From NCBI GenBank assembly GCA_018240025.1, contig JAFEGM010000031.1:44656-108655 (forward strand): a stretch of DNA of 64,000 nucleotides. Reading direction: 5' to 3'. The stretch's first letter is position 1. Each line of letters begins with the position of its first letter. Under the pieces are notes generated by a model. It had not been told where the DNA came from and ran no database searches. It saw only the letters and a program-made list of their open reading frames with translations. This document shows, one piece after another, positions 54,926-64,000 of the stretch. Both the position numbers and the translations under genes were made by a program. Source of the DNA: Verrucomicrobiota bacterium. Its GTDB lineage: Bacteria > Verrucomicrobiota > Verrucomicrobiia > Chthoniobacterales > SZAS-18.

Positions 54926-56515
54926 ATGTCCGCCGCCCGACTCGTCACGCTCGCCATCCTCGCGCTGGCGGTGGTGTCGCGCTGGCTTTGGCTGGACCTG
55001 AAGCCGCCGCATTTCGACGAGGGCGTGAACGGCTGGTTCATCGACCAGATCCAGCGAAACGGCTCGTTCAAATACGACCCGACCAACTACCACGGGCCGC
55101 TGCATTTCTACGCCCTCTTCCTTTTCAAGGTGCTCTTCGGCCGCAACCTCTGGGCGCTGCGCGCGCCGTTGGTGCTGGCCGGGCTGGCGACCGTGGCCCT
55201 GCTGCTCTGGCGGTTGCCGCGCTACGCCCCGCGCGGAGCGGCCTGGCTGGCGGCGTTGGGCATGGCGGTCTCGCCGGCCTTTCTCTACTACCAGCGCGAT
55301 GCGATTCACGAGTCGTGGCTGGCCCTGTTCCTGGTCGCGTCGCTGCTGGGCGTGCTCGGGTTGTGGCAGGATCGGACCAAGCACGACCTCTGGCTGCTGG
55401 TGGCGGGCCTGACCGGGCTCGTGCTCACGAAGGAAACGTACATCATCCACGTCGGCTCGGCTCTGCTCGCCTGGGGCTGCGCGCGCATCTGGGGGATCGC
55501 GGTCGATCCGCACGTGGTCGTCGTGCCCGAGCGGCCTCCGCGGGGCTACGACCGAGCCGATGTGGCCCGGGCCACGGGCGTGGCCGCGCTGGTCATCGTC
55601 TTTTTCTATTCGGGGAATCTGTTCCGCTTCGAGGATCTGAAGGGCCTCTACCTCACCTTCGCCGCCTGGGCCAAGACCGGCGCGACCAACAAGGGGCACA
55701 CGAAGGACTGGTACTACTGGCTGCAGCTGCTCTTCCGCTACGAGTGGTGGACGCTGGCCGGCCTGTTCCTCTCCTTCCGCTGGCTGCGGCCCGGGGCCGA
55801 TCTCCGCTGGCGCTGGCTGAGCATTGCGGCGCTCGGAACGCTGACGGCCTACACCATCATTCCCTACAAGACGCCGTGGTGCATTCTGGCCATCGCCGTG
55901 CCGTTCGTCGTGCTCGCGGGGGTCGGGCTGCAGGAGGCCTGGACGAAATGCACGCGTCTCTCGGAACGGGCGGTGCTGGTCGTGGCGGCGCTCGGCGTGC
56001 TGGGCCACGACGGCTGGAAGGCCGCGCGCCTGAGCTACGTCGATCCGGCCGACAAAGACGAGGAGTACGCCTACGTCCAGACCTACCACGAACTGGCCAA
56101 CTTCACCGAGCCCATCCTCGAACTGGCCCGGCGCGATCCGCGCAAGCTGCAGCTCCGCGGCTACATCGTGGGCGACAGCTCGCATCCGATCCCGTGGATC
56201 CTGGGAGAGTTTCCGCGGGTCGGCTACTACCGCGCGAAGATGTCGCTGCCGAAGGAGCCGCCGGATTTCGTGCTCGTGACCGAAAAGCGTTTGGCCGAGA
56301 TCGAGGGTCGGCTCGACGAACCGTACTTCAAGGAGCGCGTGATGGTGCATCCGGCCTATCCGACCGCCTTCGCTTTCTTCCGCGTGGCCGAGTTCGGCGC
56401 GGTCATGGAAGGTCGCACGCCCGAGTTCATCCCCGGCCGGCCGGTCGAGCCGGAGGAAAATCTGACCCCGGAGGAGGAAAGCGAAGAGGACGCTTCCAAC
56501 ATCCCCAAGCCCTGA
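54926..56515 (+). CDS. Agl23/TIGR03663-like multispanning GT-C-type glycosyltransferase
   Basis: 529 residues from MSAARLVTLAILALAVVSRW with about ten membrane segments. PHFDEGVNGWFIDQIQRNGSF, YHGPLHFYALFLF and PAFLYYQRDAIHESWLALF are strongly like TIGR03663/Agl23, a GT-C-like family (flippase-activity-associated in some archaea). The acidic DEG near residue 29 is a typical GT-C first-loop site. It probably uses a polyprenyl-phosphate sugar. The C-terminus is acidic and soluble (EENLTPEEESEED). It is followed 4 bp later by another membrane gene. Confidence 0.82.
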   Translation: MSAARLVTLAILALAVVSRWLWLDLKPPHFDEGVNGWFIDQIQRNGSFKYDPTNYHGPLHFYALFLFKVLFGRNLWALRAPLVLAGLATVALLLWRLPRYAPRGAAWLAALGMAVSPAFLYYQRDAIHESWLALFLVASLLGVLGLWQDRTKHDLWLLVAGLTGLVLTKETYIIHVGSALLAWGCARIWGIAVDPHVVVVPERPPRGYDRADVARATGVAALVIVFFYSGNLFRFEDLKGLYLTFAAWAKTGATNKGHTKDWYYWLQLLFRYEWWTLAGLFLSFRWLRPGADLRWRWLSIAALGTLTAYTIIPYKTPWCILAIAVPFVVLAGVGLQEAWTKCTRLSERAVLVVAALGVLGHDGWKAARLSYVDPADKDEEYAYVQTYHELANFTEPILELARRDPRKLQLRGYIVGDSSHPIPWILGEFPRVGYYRAKMSLPKEPPDFVLVTEKRLAEIEGRLDEPYFKERVMVHPAYPTAFAFFRVAEFGAVMEGRTPEFIPGRPVEPEENLTPEEESEEDASNIPKP

Positions 56516-56519
56516 GGCC

Positions 56520-58394
56520 ATGCTGTTTCGACTTGCCACCGGCCTCCTCGTTTTCGTCGCGACCTCCACGTTGCTGGCGTTTGCCCTGGCGCTGAGCGAG
56601 GGACGCCTCACCCCCGGGCTGGCGCAGGTTGGCCTGTGGCTCGGCCTGGCGGCGGGCTGGGTCGCGGCGGCGCAGACGCGCGACGACGCGCCGCGGCGGC
56701 GGCTGACCGGCTGGGAATGGGCGGCCTACGTCGGCTTCGCGCTCTTCGCCCTGCGCTCGTTCTGCTGGCTGCTCTTCTACGACAAGGACGTGCTCAAGGT
56801 CGGCGCGCCGAACAACCTTGGCGACATCTGCCGGCATCTGCTCTACGCCCGCATGTTCGCCGACGGCGAGCCGCTCTGGCCCGAGCATCCGCTGCACGCC
56901 TGGGCCCTGCTGCGCTACTACCCCGGCGCCGATTTCTTCCAGGCGCTCTGGCTCTCGCTCGGCTTCGACGACCTGCGCCTGCTGGCCTGGAGCGGCCTGG
57001 CCGGCTCGCTGCTCGCCGCCTTCTTCCTGCGGCGCTGGGGCGGCGCCTTCACCCTCGGCGCCTTCCTCTGCGCGGGCGGTCTGGCAGGGTTTCAATTCAT
57101 CGCCAGCGGAGTGCTCAAGGACTACCAGATGGAGCTGGCGTGGAAGCCGCTGGCCACCGCCATTTTCGTGACCCAGCGCGGCTTCCTCTTCGCCCTGCCC
57201 GCGGGGTTGCTGCTGTTGCTGAGCTGGCGGGCGCGCTGGTTCCCGATCGCCGTGCGGGCCGATCTCCCCGCGGTGCCGCCGCCCGAGGATTGGACGCGCC
57301 GCTGGCTCGAGAAGGAGCCGCCGCGCGAGCCCGAGGCCGAGCTCGTGCCGCCGCCGCCGGTCGAATGCGCGGATCGGGTCACGCTGCCGCTCTGGGTCGA
57401 ATGGCTGCTGCTGGCCGGCCTGGCCTTCTTCCAGCTCTACGCCTTCCTCTTCTTCATGGCGCTGCTCGCCGCCTGGCTGCTGGCCTGGCAGGCGCTGCCG
57501 CCCAGTCGGGTGGAGGGCCGCACGGCCTGGGGCACGGAACCGTTCTGGCTCTTCGCCTTGGCGATGGCGGGGATCAGCCCGCTCGTCCTGCTGATGACCA
57601 ATTTCGGCGGGGGCGCCTCGTTCATCCACTGGGCGCCCGGCTGGCTGCTGAAGGACGGCGAAAACCCCTTCGGCTTCTGGCTGCTCAATTTCGGCCTCTC
57701 GCTGCCGCTGGCCGCCGCGCTCTGGTGCTGGCTGGTGCATCGGCGCTGGCTGCGGCCCGAGGGCGCGCCGGACGCGGCCGAAGCTTTCGTGCTGCCGGCC
57801 GGCGTGGCCTTCGCGATCTGCTGTCTGGTTTCGTTCGCCCCCTGGCCCTGGGACAACACCAAGCTGATGATCTGGGCTTATCTTGCGACGGCCCCGTTCG
57901 TCTATTCCGTGATTCTCACCCGCCTGCCGCCCGGTCCCCGCACGCCGCTCATCGTGGCGCTCTTCCTTTCCGGCGCGGTCTCGCTGGCAGGCGGCCTGCG
58001 CGACGGTCAGCGCGGGTTCGAACTCGGCAAGCGCAGCGAACTGGAGGAGGTCCGGGCCGTGGTGAAGGACCTGCCCCGCTCCGTTCGCTTCGCCTGCTCG
58101 CCCGACTACAATCATCCGCTCGTCCTCCTCGGCCGGCGCATCGCCATGGGCTACGATGGCCATCTCTACGGCTACGGGCTCGAATACAAGGAGCTGCGCG
58201 TGGAGGTCCAGCGCGTCATGTTCGGCGCCAAAGGCTGGCGGAACGCGGCCCGCCGGCTGGACGTGCGCTACGTCTTCTGGGGTACGCGGGAGAAAAAACG
58301 CTACGCGAAATCGGTCACGCCCTGGGCTCAGCCGGAGGCCGTGGTGGCCAGCGGCGAGTGGGGCACGGTGTACGATTTGTCGAAGGTGCCGTAG
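56520..58394 (+). CDS. Multispanning membrane protein, GT-C-like, of unknown function
   Basis: 624 residues with about 12 to 14 predicted membrane helices, beginning MLFRLATGLLVFVATSTLLAF. A first extracytoplasmic loop holds DKDVLKVGAPNNLGDICRHLLYARMFADGEPLWPEHP (read in parts), with conserved charged residues near a YYPGADFFQ motif. The layout resembles GT-C glycosyltransferases. A Pro/Glu-rich cytoplasmic insert lies near residues 245-280. It is 4 bp after the Agl23-like gene, so the two likely form a unit in surface glycosylation. The family is not recognised beyond this. Confidence 0.72.
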   Translation: MLFRLATGLLVFVATSTLLAFALALSEGRLTPGLAQVGLWLGLAAGWVAAAQTRDDAPRRRLTGWEWAAYVGFALFALRSFCWLLFYDKDVLKVGAPNNLGDICRHLLYARMFADGEPLWPEHPLHAWALLRYYPGADFFQALWLSLGFDDLRLLAWSGLAGSLLAAFFLRRWGGAFTLGAFLCAGGLAGFQFIASGVLKDYQMELAWKPLATAIFVTQRGFLFALPAGLLLLLSWRARWFPIAVRADLPAVPPPEDWTRRWLEKEPPREPEAELVPPPPVECADRVTLPLWVEWLLLAGLAFFQLYAFLFFMALLAAWLLAWQALPPSRVEGRTAWGTEPFWLFALAMAGISPLVLLMTNFGGGASFIHWAPGWLLKDGENPFGFWLLNFGLSLPLAAALWCWLVHRRWLRPEGAPDAAEAFVLPAGVAFAICCLVSFAPWPWDNTKLMIWAYLATAPFVYSVILTRLPPGPRTPLIVALFLSGAVSLAGGLRDGQRGFELGKRSELEEVRAVVKDLPRSVRFACSPDYNHPLVLLGRRIAMGYDGHLYGYGLEYKELRVEVQRVMFGAKGWRNAARRLDVRYVFWGTREKKRYAKSVTPWAQPEAVVASGEWGTVYDLSKVP

Positions 58395-58460
58395 CTGCGC
58401 GGACGCCCCGCGATCCCGCCTCAGACGATTTCTACAGTCAGTAGGTCAGAGCAAAGTGGA

Positions 58461-58639
58461 GTCATCCAGGACCCGGCTCCGTCGGTGGGATGGAGTGCCA
58501 CCTCCACCGACGGCACCTGGATGACGGTAGGTCGACGAAAGTGAAGCCATCGGCAGCGCTTCCGATCGTGTGCTGCGCCCAGTGGAGACACCTCAAAACC
58601 GGCAATCGTCGGGGGAGGTGGAACTCCACCCCACCGACG
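58461..58639. repeat. Inverted pair of 33-bp palindromic (REP-like) elements
   Basis: Each of 58480-58512 and 58607-58639 is itself a hairpin framed by CGTCGG and CCGACG, and the two are inverted copies (about 30 of 33 bases alike). The first has extra arms, GTCATCCAGG at 58461 and CCTGGATGAC ending at 58525. They fill the 280-bp convergent gap between the GT-C-like gene and the channel gene; no gene is seen there. This looks like a REPIN-type unit and may also stop transcripts from either side. Confidence 0.85.
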
Positions 58640-58674
58640 AATTCCGCTCACTCGACGGTAGAAGTCGTCGAAGC

Positions 58675-59729
<1,055 letters not shown>

Positions 59730-59733
<4 letters not shown>

Positions 59734-60308
59734 GGGGAGGACTGCCGCCATTCGCGCAGCAACGTGGCCGCCCGCGCCGCGACGGCCGGGTCGGCCCAGA
59801 GCCCGCGGCGCTGCTGCCGGGCGATCTCCTGTTCGCGCACGTAGCTGGGCAGGGCCGGAAACGGGTAGACCGGGTACACCAGCACCAGGCCGCGGCGGAT
59901 GAGCTCGAGCCCGATGTCGCTCTCGCCGTCGAACAGCGTGGCGAGCGTGCGTCCGTGCCGATCCTTGGCGGGCGTGTGCAGCAGCAGGCGAATGGGCTGA
60001 TCGACCGTCAGCTGCCGTAATTCGGCCTCGGCGGCGTGCGCAAAGGCCGTCGATTCATCCTTCTGCAGCCGCGTGTCGAAGGCCTTGATCCCGAGCAGGC
60101 GGATGGTCACTGGCGCACCGCCCTCCTTGCGCGCGAGGACCGTATCGCCATCGACCGTTTGCACGACCGCGACCACATCACCGGTCGCGACCTCCCCACC
60201 CGCCTGCAGCACCTGGCGCGACTGCTGGGCGGCCCCGACGCCATAGAAGACGGCGGTCGCCAGCAGACCGACCGTGGCCAGCCAAAACAGCAGGACTCCG
60301 CGCTCCAT
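59730..60308 (-). CDS. Membrane-anchored staphylococcal-nuclease-like (SNase) domain protein
   Basis: 192 residues from MERGVLLFWLATVGLLATAVF, with an N-terminal membrane anchor. The SNase (TNase) fold is visible: VVQTVDGDTVLAR (D53, D55), VTIRLLGIKAFDT (R70) and KDRHGRTLATLF (R120). The position equal to the calcium-binding Asp40 of the staphylococcal enzyme is Lys75 (GIKAFD rather than GIDAPE), so activity is doubtful. Translationally coupled to the potassium channel by an ATGA overlap. Confidence 0.8.
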
Positions 60309-60380
60309 GGCCCGATTGCTCCATGACCGGGCCGGGGCTGTCAACGTGTAAGGTTTCGCCCTACACCACCGCGGGCAACG

Positions 60381-61454
60381 TCAGGCGCCAGCCTCTTTGA
60401 GGCGCTCGTCCATATCGCTCTTTTGCAGGGCCTCAATGATAGGGCCGAGCTCGCCTTCGATCACGCGGTCGAGATTGTGCAGGGTCAGGCTAATGCGGTG
60501 GTCGGTCACGCGGTTCTGCGGGAAATTGTAGGTGCGGATCTTCTCCTCGCGCCCGCCGCTGCCGATGAGGCTTTTGCGGTGCGCGCTGTATTTCTCCGCC
60601 TCCTCGCGCTGCCGGGCTTCGAGCAGACGCGAACGGAGCACGCCCAGCGCCTTCTCCTTGTTTTTCTGCTGCGAGCGTCCGTCCTGGCAGCGGACGATCA
60701 GGCCCGTCGGAATGTGCAGGATCTGCACTGCCGAGTCGGTCGTGTTCACGCCCTGCCCACCGGGGCCGCCAGCGCGACAGACCTCGATCCGCAGCTCCTC
60801 GGGCTTGATGACCACATCGACCTCCTCCGCCTCGGGCAGAACCGCGACGGTGGCGGTGCTGGTGTGAATGCGGCCCTGGGCCTCGGTGGCCGGCACGCGC
60901 TGCACGCGGTGCACGCCGCTCTCGTAGCGCAGCCGGCGGAAGACCTCGTCCCCGGTGACCTTGAAGACCACCTCCCGGAAGCCGCCGAGATCGGCCTCGG
61001 AGGAGTCGAGCGTCTCGACTTTCAGGCCGATCGAATCGGCATAGCGCAGGTACATCCGGTAGAGATCCGCCGCGAAAAGTGCCGCCTCGTTGCCGCCGGT
61101 GCCGGCGCGGATTTCCATGATCGCGTCGCGGTCCTCGTTCGGATCGGGCGGCAGCAGTGCGTATTGCACCACCTGCTCGAGCCGGGCGATTTCCTGCTCC
61201 AGACCCGGGATTTCAGCCTGGGCCAATTCCGCCATGGCCGGGTCGTCGTCCTTGGCCAACGCCTGATTGTCGGCCAGATCGGCGCGCGCCTTCTCCAGGG
61301 CGGCCCAATCGACGGCCAGTTGCTGCAGCCGCGAGCGCTCACGCAGCGCGGTGCGGGCGCGCCCGGAATCCTCGAAGAAGCGCGGGTCGCTCACTTCGCT
61401 TTCGAGCTCGCTCAGCCGGGTGGCACGCTGGGCGACGAGAGTTTCGATGTTCAT
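60381..61454 (-). CDS. prfA: Peptide chain release factor 1
   Basis: 357 residues, normal. The tripeptide PAT (188-190) in RVPATEAQGRIHTS reads UAA and UAG, so this is RF1 rather than RF2. GGQ at 232-234 in RAGGPGGQGVNTTDSAV triggers peptide release and is the target of PrmC. A strong terminator for rpmE lies between rpmE and this gene, so it is expressed from its own promoter, which I cannot place. Confidence 0.97.
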   Translation of the reverse strand: MNIETLVAQRATRLSELESEVSDPRFFEDSGRARTALRERSRLQQLAVDWAALEKARADLADNQALAKDDDPAMAELAQAEIPGLEQEIARLEQVVQYALLPPDPNEDRDAIMEIRAGTGGNEAALFAADLYRMYLRYADSIGLKVETLDSSEADLGGFREVVFKVTGDEVFRRLRYESGVHRVQRVPATEAQGRIHTSTATVAVLPEAEEVDVVIKPEELRIEVCRAGGPGGQGVNTTDSAVQILHIPTGLIVRCQDGRSQQKNKEKALGVLRSRLLEARQREEAEKYSAHRKSLIGSGGREEKIRTYNFPQNRVTDHRISLTLHNLDRVIEGELGPIIEALQKSDMDERLKEAGA

Positions 61455-61493
61455 GGACGCAGGCGGCAGGATCTGGAGCAGACGGGGCGGGGG

Positions 61494-61528
61494 ACAAAAC
61501 GAAAGCGCGAACCCTCGCGGGTTCGCGC
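61494..61528 (-). terminator. Rho-independent terminator after rpmE
   Basis: Minus strand: a 10-bp perfect stem GCGCGAACCC/GGGTTCGCGC with a 4-nt loop, followed by TTTCGTTTTG. It is 44 bp past the rpmE stop and 40 bp before prfA. Confidence 0.88.
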
Positions 61529-61571
61529 TGCAAAGCTGGAAAGGCGCGCCGCAGAGCCGGCGCGCTGGAAA

Positions 61572-61787
61572 CTAAGCCGAGGCCGTCTTCTTCCCGTAGC
61601 GCTTGGTGAACTTCTCGATGCGCCCGGCGGTATCGACGAACTTCTGCTGACCCGTGAAGAACGGATGGCAGTGGGCGCAGATGCCGATGGTCAGGTTCTT
61701 GCGGGTCGAACCGGTGGTGTACACCGTGCCGCAGGAAGCGCAGGTGATGGTGGTCTGGTTGTAGTCGGGATGAATGTTGGCTTTCAT
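61572..61787 (-). CDS. rpmE: 50S ribosomal protein L31 (zinc-binding form)
   Basis: 71 residues from [20 protein letters not shown]. Four cysteines (C16, C19, C37, C40) make a zinc ribbon, the C+ type. The core [25 protein letters not shown] is L31. The twelve codons upstream of the ATG at 61787 are not part of the gene. A good sigma-70-like promoter lies 46 bp upstream and a terminator follows, so it is a single-gene unit. Confidence 0.96.
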   Translation of the reverse strand: MKANIHPDYNQTTITCASCGTVYTTGSTRKNLTIGICAHCHPFFTGQQKFVDTAGRIEKFTKRYGKKTASA

Positions 61788-61832
61788 GGGTGCTGGTCCC
61801 GCTGTGTTTTGGCAGCGGAGCAAAGGGCCAAG

Positions 61833-61860
61833 ATCATAGCGCCGAACGGGCGCGGTGCAA
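61833..61860 (-). promoter_or_regulatory. Sigma-70-like promoter of rpmE
   Basis: Minus strand: TTGCAC, a 16-bp spacer (CGCGCCCGTTCGGCGC), TATGAT. The -10 ends about 46 bp before the rpmE ATG. It is the clearest promoter seen in the window. Confidence 0.65.
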
Positions 61861-61907
61861 GCGCATCCGGCCTGTCAGGCCCGGTGGGCGTTGCGGAGGC
61901 CCGGTGG

Positions 61908-62045
61908 AGTCTCGCGCGAAGGCGCGAAGGAAGAAGGGATGGGATGTTCGAGCAGGTCGCGAACTCGCGTACCTTGGAGTCCGACAATGGAGGATCGCCC
62001 TTTCAAGAGTTTTCACGCTTCGCGCCATCGCGACTTCGCGCGAGT
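61908..62045. repeat. Imperfect inverted repeat in the 336-bp rpmE upstream gap
   Basis: CTCGCGCGAAG at 61911-61921 and its complement CTTCGCGCGAG at 62034-62044, each with a second block GCGCGAAG/CTTCGCGC nearby, face each other across about 90 bp. A direct repeat AGGCCCGGTGG also occurs at about 61877 and 61897. Between rpmE and the small gene at 62124 I see no further gene. Confidence 0.6.
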
Positions 62046-62123
62046 CCCTGCTCGGTCAGCGGGGCGGTCCGGGCGCTGGCCATCAGCATGAGGTGCTTTT
62101 GCCGCCGGAACGGATTGGCCGGC

Positions 62124-62357
62124 TCAGCTGGCCGGTTCGGCCAAATCCGGGGAGTCCGGCTCGACGATGCCGGAGATGAAGAGCGCCGGCAGCAGAGCTA
62201 CCCCGCCCTGATCCCCTTCCACCGCGACCCGGCCTCCTCTGGGCGGAAACCAGACGTGATCCAGCGTCGGCACGGCGTACTCGCGTCCATCGACCATCCG
62301 GATGAGAAACGGACGGAAGGGAACCTGCGACACACGCTCGCGGAGCTCGGCGATCAT
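62124..62357 (-). CDS. Small conserved hypothetical protein
   Basis: 77 residues from MIAELRERVSQVPFRPFLIR. The pattern PFRPFLIRMVDGREYAVP, then a hydrophobic HVWFPP and GGVALLPALFISGIVEPD, resembles a widespread family of small proteins beginning with xPFRPFxIxxxDGRxxxV. Its function is unknown. It lies between the rpmE promoter region and the terminator of clpC, apparently as a single gene. Confidence 0.6.
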   Translation of the reverse strand: MIAELRERVSQVPFRPFLIRMVDGREYAVPTLDHVWFPPRGGRVAVEGDQGGVALLPALFISGIVEPDSPDLAEPAS

Positions 62358-62426
62358 GACTCAGGAGCGTAGTCGATCCCCGCAGTCGGTCAAGCGCAGA
62401 CAAAAGACAACTCTACGCTCTGTGCC

Positions 62427-62461
62427 CAAAAGAAAGCGCGCGGCCGGTCGGCCGCGCGCTT
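62427..62461 (-). terminator. Rho-independent terminator of clpC
   Basis: Minus strand: a 13-bp stem AAGCGCGCGGCCG/CGGCCGCGCGCTT with a 2-nt centre, followed by TTTCTTTTG. It is about 32 bp past the clpC stop. Confidence 0.88.
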
Positions 62462-62492
62462 CTGGAAGGAATGGATGGAATGGATGGACCGC

Positions 62493-64000
62493 TTAGGAAG
62501 CCCCGGCCGGAGCGGCGGGCTCGACCTCCGGCAGCTGCGGCGGCGGGCTGACCTTGAAGACGAGCTTGGTCTTCGCGTCCTTCAGATCGCCGTCCCGGGA
62601 GACATCGACGAGGTCGCCGGCCTTGACCGTGCCTTTGAGGATCTCCTCCGCGAGCGGGTCCTCGAGGTAGCGCTCAACCGCCCGGCGCATCGGACGCGCG
62701 CCGTAGGTCGGATCGTAGCCCTTCTCGATGAGGAATTCCTTGGCTTCCTGGCTGAGCTCCAGGTGGATCTCCTTGTTCTTGATGCGGGTGAGAACCTTGT
62801 TGATCTCGAGGTCCACGATGCGCAGCAGGTCGGGCCGGCCGAGCGTGTGGAAGACGATCAGATCGTCGAGGCGGTTGATGAACTCCGGCTTAAAGGCGCG
62901 CTTGGCCTCGTCCATGATCTTGCCGCGCATGGAATCGTAATCGTGCTCGTCGCGCGGCGCGCCGAAGCCCATCACGTTGTTCCGCTTGATCGTCTCGGCG
63001 CCCACATTGGACGTCATGATGATGATCGTGTTCCGGAAATCGATCTTCCGGCCGAGCGAGTCGGTGATCTTTCCTTCCTCCAGGATCTGGAGCATGAGGT
63101 TCATCACATCCGGGTGCGCCTTCTCGATTTCGTCGAAGAGCACGACCGAATAGGGCCGGCGGCGCACCGCCTCCGAGAGCTGTCCGCCCTCTTCGTGGCC
63201 GACGTAGCCCGGAGGGCTGCCGATCAGGCGCGAGGAGGTGAATTTCTCCATGTACTCGCTCATATCGATCTGAATGAGCGCGTCGGAATCGCCGAACATG
63301 AACTCGGCCAGCGTGCGGGCCAGGAACGTCTTGCCCACGCCCGTCGGGCCCAGGAAGATGAACGAGCCGATCGGGCGGCGCGGGTCCTTCAGGTCGGCGC
63401 GCGAGCGGCGCAGCGCCTTGCTGATGGCGCTGACGGCTTCGTCCTGCCCGATGACCTTGCCCTTCATCTCGGCCTCCATCTGGAGGAGCTTCTGGGTCTC
63501 CTTCTGCTCCATCCGGGTGAGCGGCACGCCGGTGAACTTGGAGACGATGTGCATTATGTCGTCTTCGGTCACCAGCACCTCCTTCTCCTCCCGGGCTTCC
63601 CGCCATTCGGAGAGAATGCGCTCCAGCTTGTCCTTGGACTGCTTCTCGTTATCGCGCAGCGCGGCCGCCTTCTCGAAATCCTGCGCCTTGATGGCGGCCT
63701 CCTTCTCGGAGCGGATTTCCTCGATCTGGCGCTCGATGTCCTTCACGTCCGGCGGCCGGGTCATGGCGCCGATGCGGGCGCGGGCACCCGCTTCGTCCAT
63801 GACGTCGATCGCCTTGTCCGGCAGGAAGCGCGCGCTGATGTAACGCTCGCTCAGCTTCACGGCGGATTCGAGGGCCTCGTCGGTGATCTTCGCCTTGTGG
63901 TGTGACTCGTACTTCGGCCGCAAGCCCTTCAGGATCTGGATGGCCTCCTCGATGGTCGGGGCCTCCACCTTCACCGTCTGGAAGCGGCGCTCCAGCGCGG
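62493..64000 (-). CDS. clpC: ATP-dependent Clp protease ATP-binding subunit ClpC (partial, N-terminus beyond window)
   Basis: 502 codons plus two bases run from the right edge to a stop at 62493; the N-domain and most of the first AAA+ module lie outside. Visible are the end of D1 (ALERRFQTVKVEAPTIEEA), the UVR-like middle domain (DIERQIEEIRSEKEAAIKAQDFEKAAALRD, read in parts), and the complete D2: Walker A GPTGVGKTF, Walker B VVLFDEIEKAH, and the C-terminal small domain with DPTYGARPMRRAVERYLEDPLAEEIL. The middle domain marks ClpC rather than ClpA or ClpB. It unfolds substrates for ClpP. No mcsA, mcsB or ctsR is in view. Confidence 0.95.
   Translation of the reverse strand, partial: ALERRFQTVKVEAPTIEEAIQILKGLRPKYESHHKAKITDEALESAVKLSERYISARFLPDKAIDVMDEAGARARIGAMTRPPDVKDIERQIEEIRSEKEAAIKAQDFEKAAALRDNEKQSKDKLERILSEWREAREEKEVLVTEDDIMHIVSKFTGVPLTRMEQKETQKLLQMEAEMKGKVIGQDEAVSAISKALRRSRADLKDPRRPIGSFIFLGPTGVGKTFLARTLAEFMFGDSDALIQIDMSEYMEKFTSSRLIGSPPGYVGHEEGGQLSEAVRRRPYSVVLFDEIEKAHPDVMNLMLQILEEGKITDSLGRKIDFRNTIIIMTSNVGAETIKRNNVMGFGAPRDEHDYDSMRGKIMDEAKRAFKPEFINRLDDLIVFHTLGRPDLLRIVDLEINKVLTRIKNKEIHLELSQEAKEFLIEKGYDPTYGARPMRRAVERYLEDPLAEEILKGTVKAGDLVDVSRDGDLKDAKTKLVFKVSPPPQLPEVEPAAPAGAS

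Overview
The window is GC-rich bacterial DNA with tightly packed genes on both strands. I read it as a member of Verrucomicrobiota, most likely an Opitutaceae-like organism. This is an inference from gene content: a TIGR04073 exosortase-associated protein, DUF5069, DUF5655 and DUF547 proteins, very large secreted proteins with verrucomicrobial C-terminal modules, a sigma factor beside a Ser/Thr kinase, and FolE2. No rRNA, tRNA, CRISPR array, prophage or transposase gene was seen. Most start codons have a C/T-rich stretch directly upstream instead of a Shine-Dalgarno sequence.

Layout. 1-8050: two very large secreted proteins of unknown function, transcribed leftward; the first runs off the left edge. 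8185-10698: OsmC, a one-HKD PLD-like protein, DUF5069 and DUF547. 10711-12554: ECF-type sigma factor, small membrane protein (possible anti-sigma) and OmpH/Skp-like chaperone. 12759-15263: DUF5655 and an M13 metallopeptidase. 15361-15598: four 60-bp tandem repeats. 15727-22820: DUF4388-like protein, second sigma factor, membrane Ser/Thr kinase with TPRs, and a 1,066-residue secreted repeat protein. 23039-25304: radical SAM enzyme with a TIGR04283-type glycosyltransferase. 25440-28147: nucleoside hydrolase and secreted TPR protein. 28259-30481: folE2, rpsR, rpmG and a DksA-like protein that keeps only two of four zinc cysteines. 30684-36951: sulfotransferase, mazG, HAD phosphatase, glycerate kinase, XRE/ScfR-type regulator and prmC. 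37021-43744: tandem pair of secreted Kelch-like proteins and a third secreted protein. 43756-50023: rsmE, dnaJ, a dehydrogenase domain fused to a roughly 770-residue proline-rich tail, and a SurA/PpiC-type isomerase. 50137-53075: TIGR04073 protein and an FHA-FHA-ABC transporter. 53096-58394: divergent glycan cluster (SDR sugar reductase and GT2 leftward; two multispanning glycosyltransferase-like proteins rightward). 58675-64000: potassium channel, nuclease-like protein, prfA, rpmE, a small conserved protein and partial clpC.

How it fits together. Housekeeping translation and protein-quality genes (prfA, rpmE, rpsR, rpmG, rsmE, prmC, dnaJ, clpC) alternate with accessory envelope and surface genes. 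Three patterns cut across genes: (i) a GTAWCS box exactly 18 nt before an ATG at four loci encoding giant secreted proteins or the kinase, with a weaker form at the first Kelch gene; (ii) degenerate seven-base tandem repeats that begin at stop codons or end at start codons; (iii) several inverted-repeat elements at convergent gene ends, one of which supplies the C-terminal codons of mazG. Long open frames antisense to most large genes are GC-bias artefacts and were left out.
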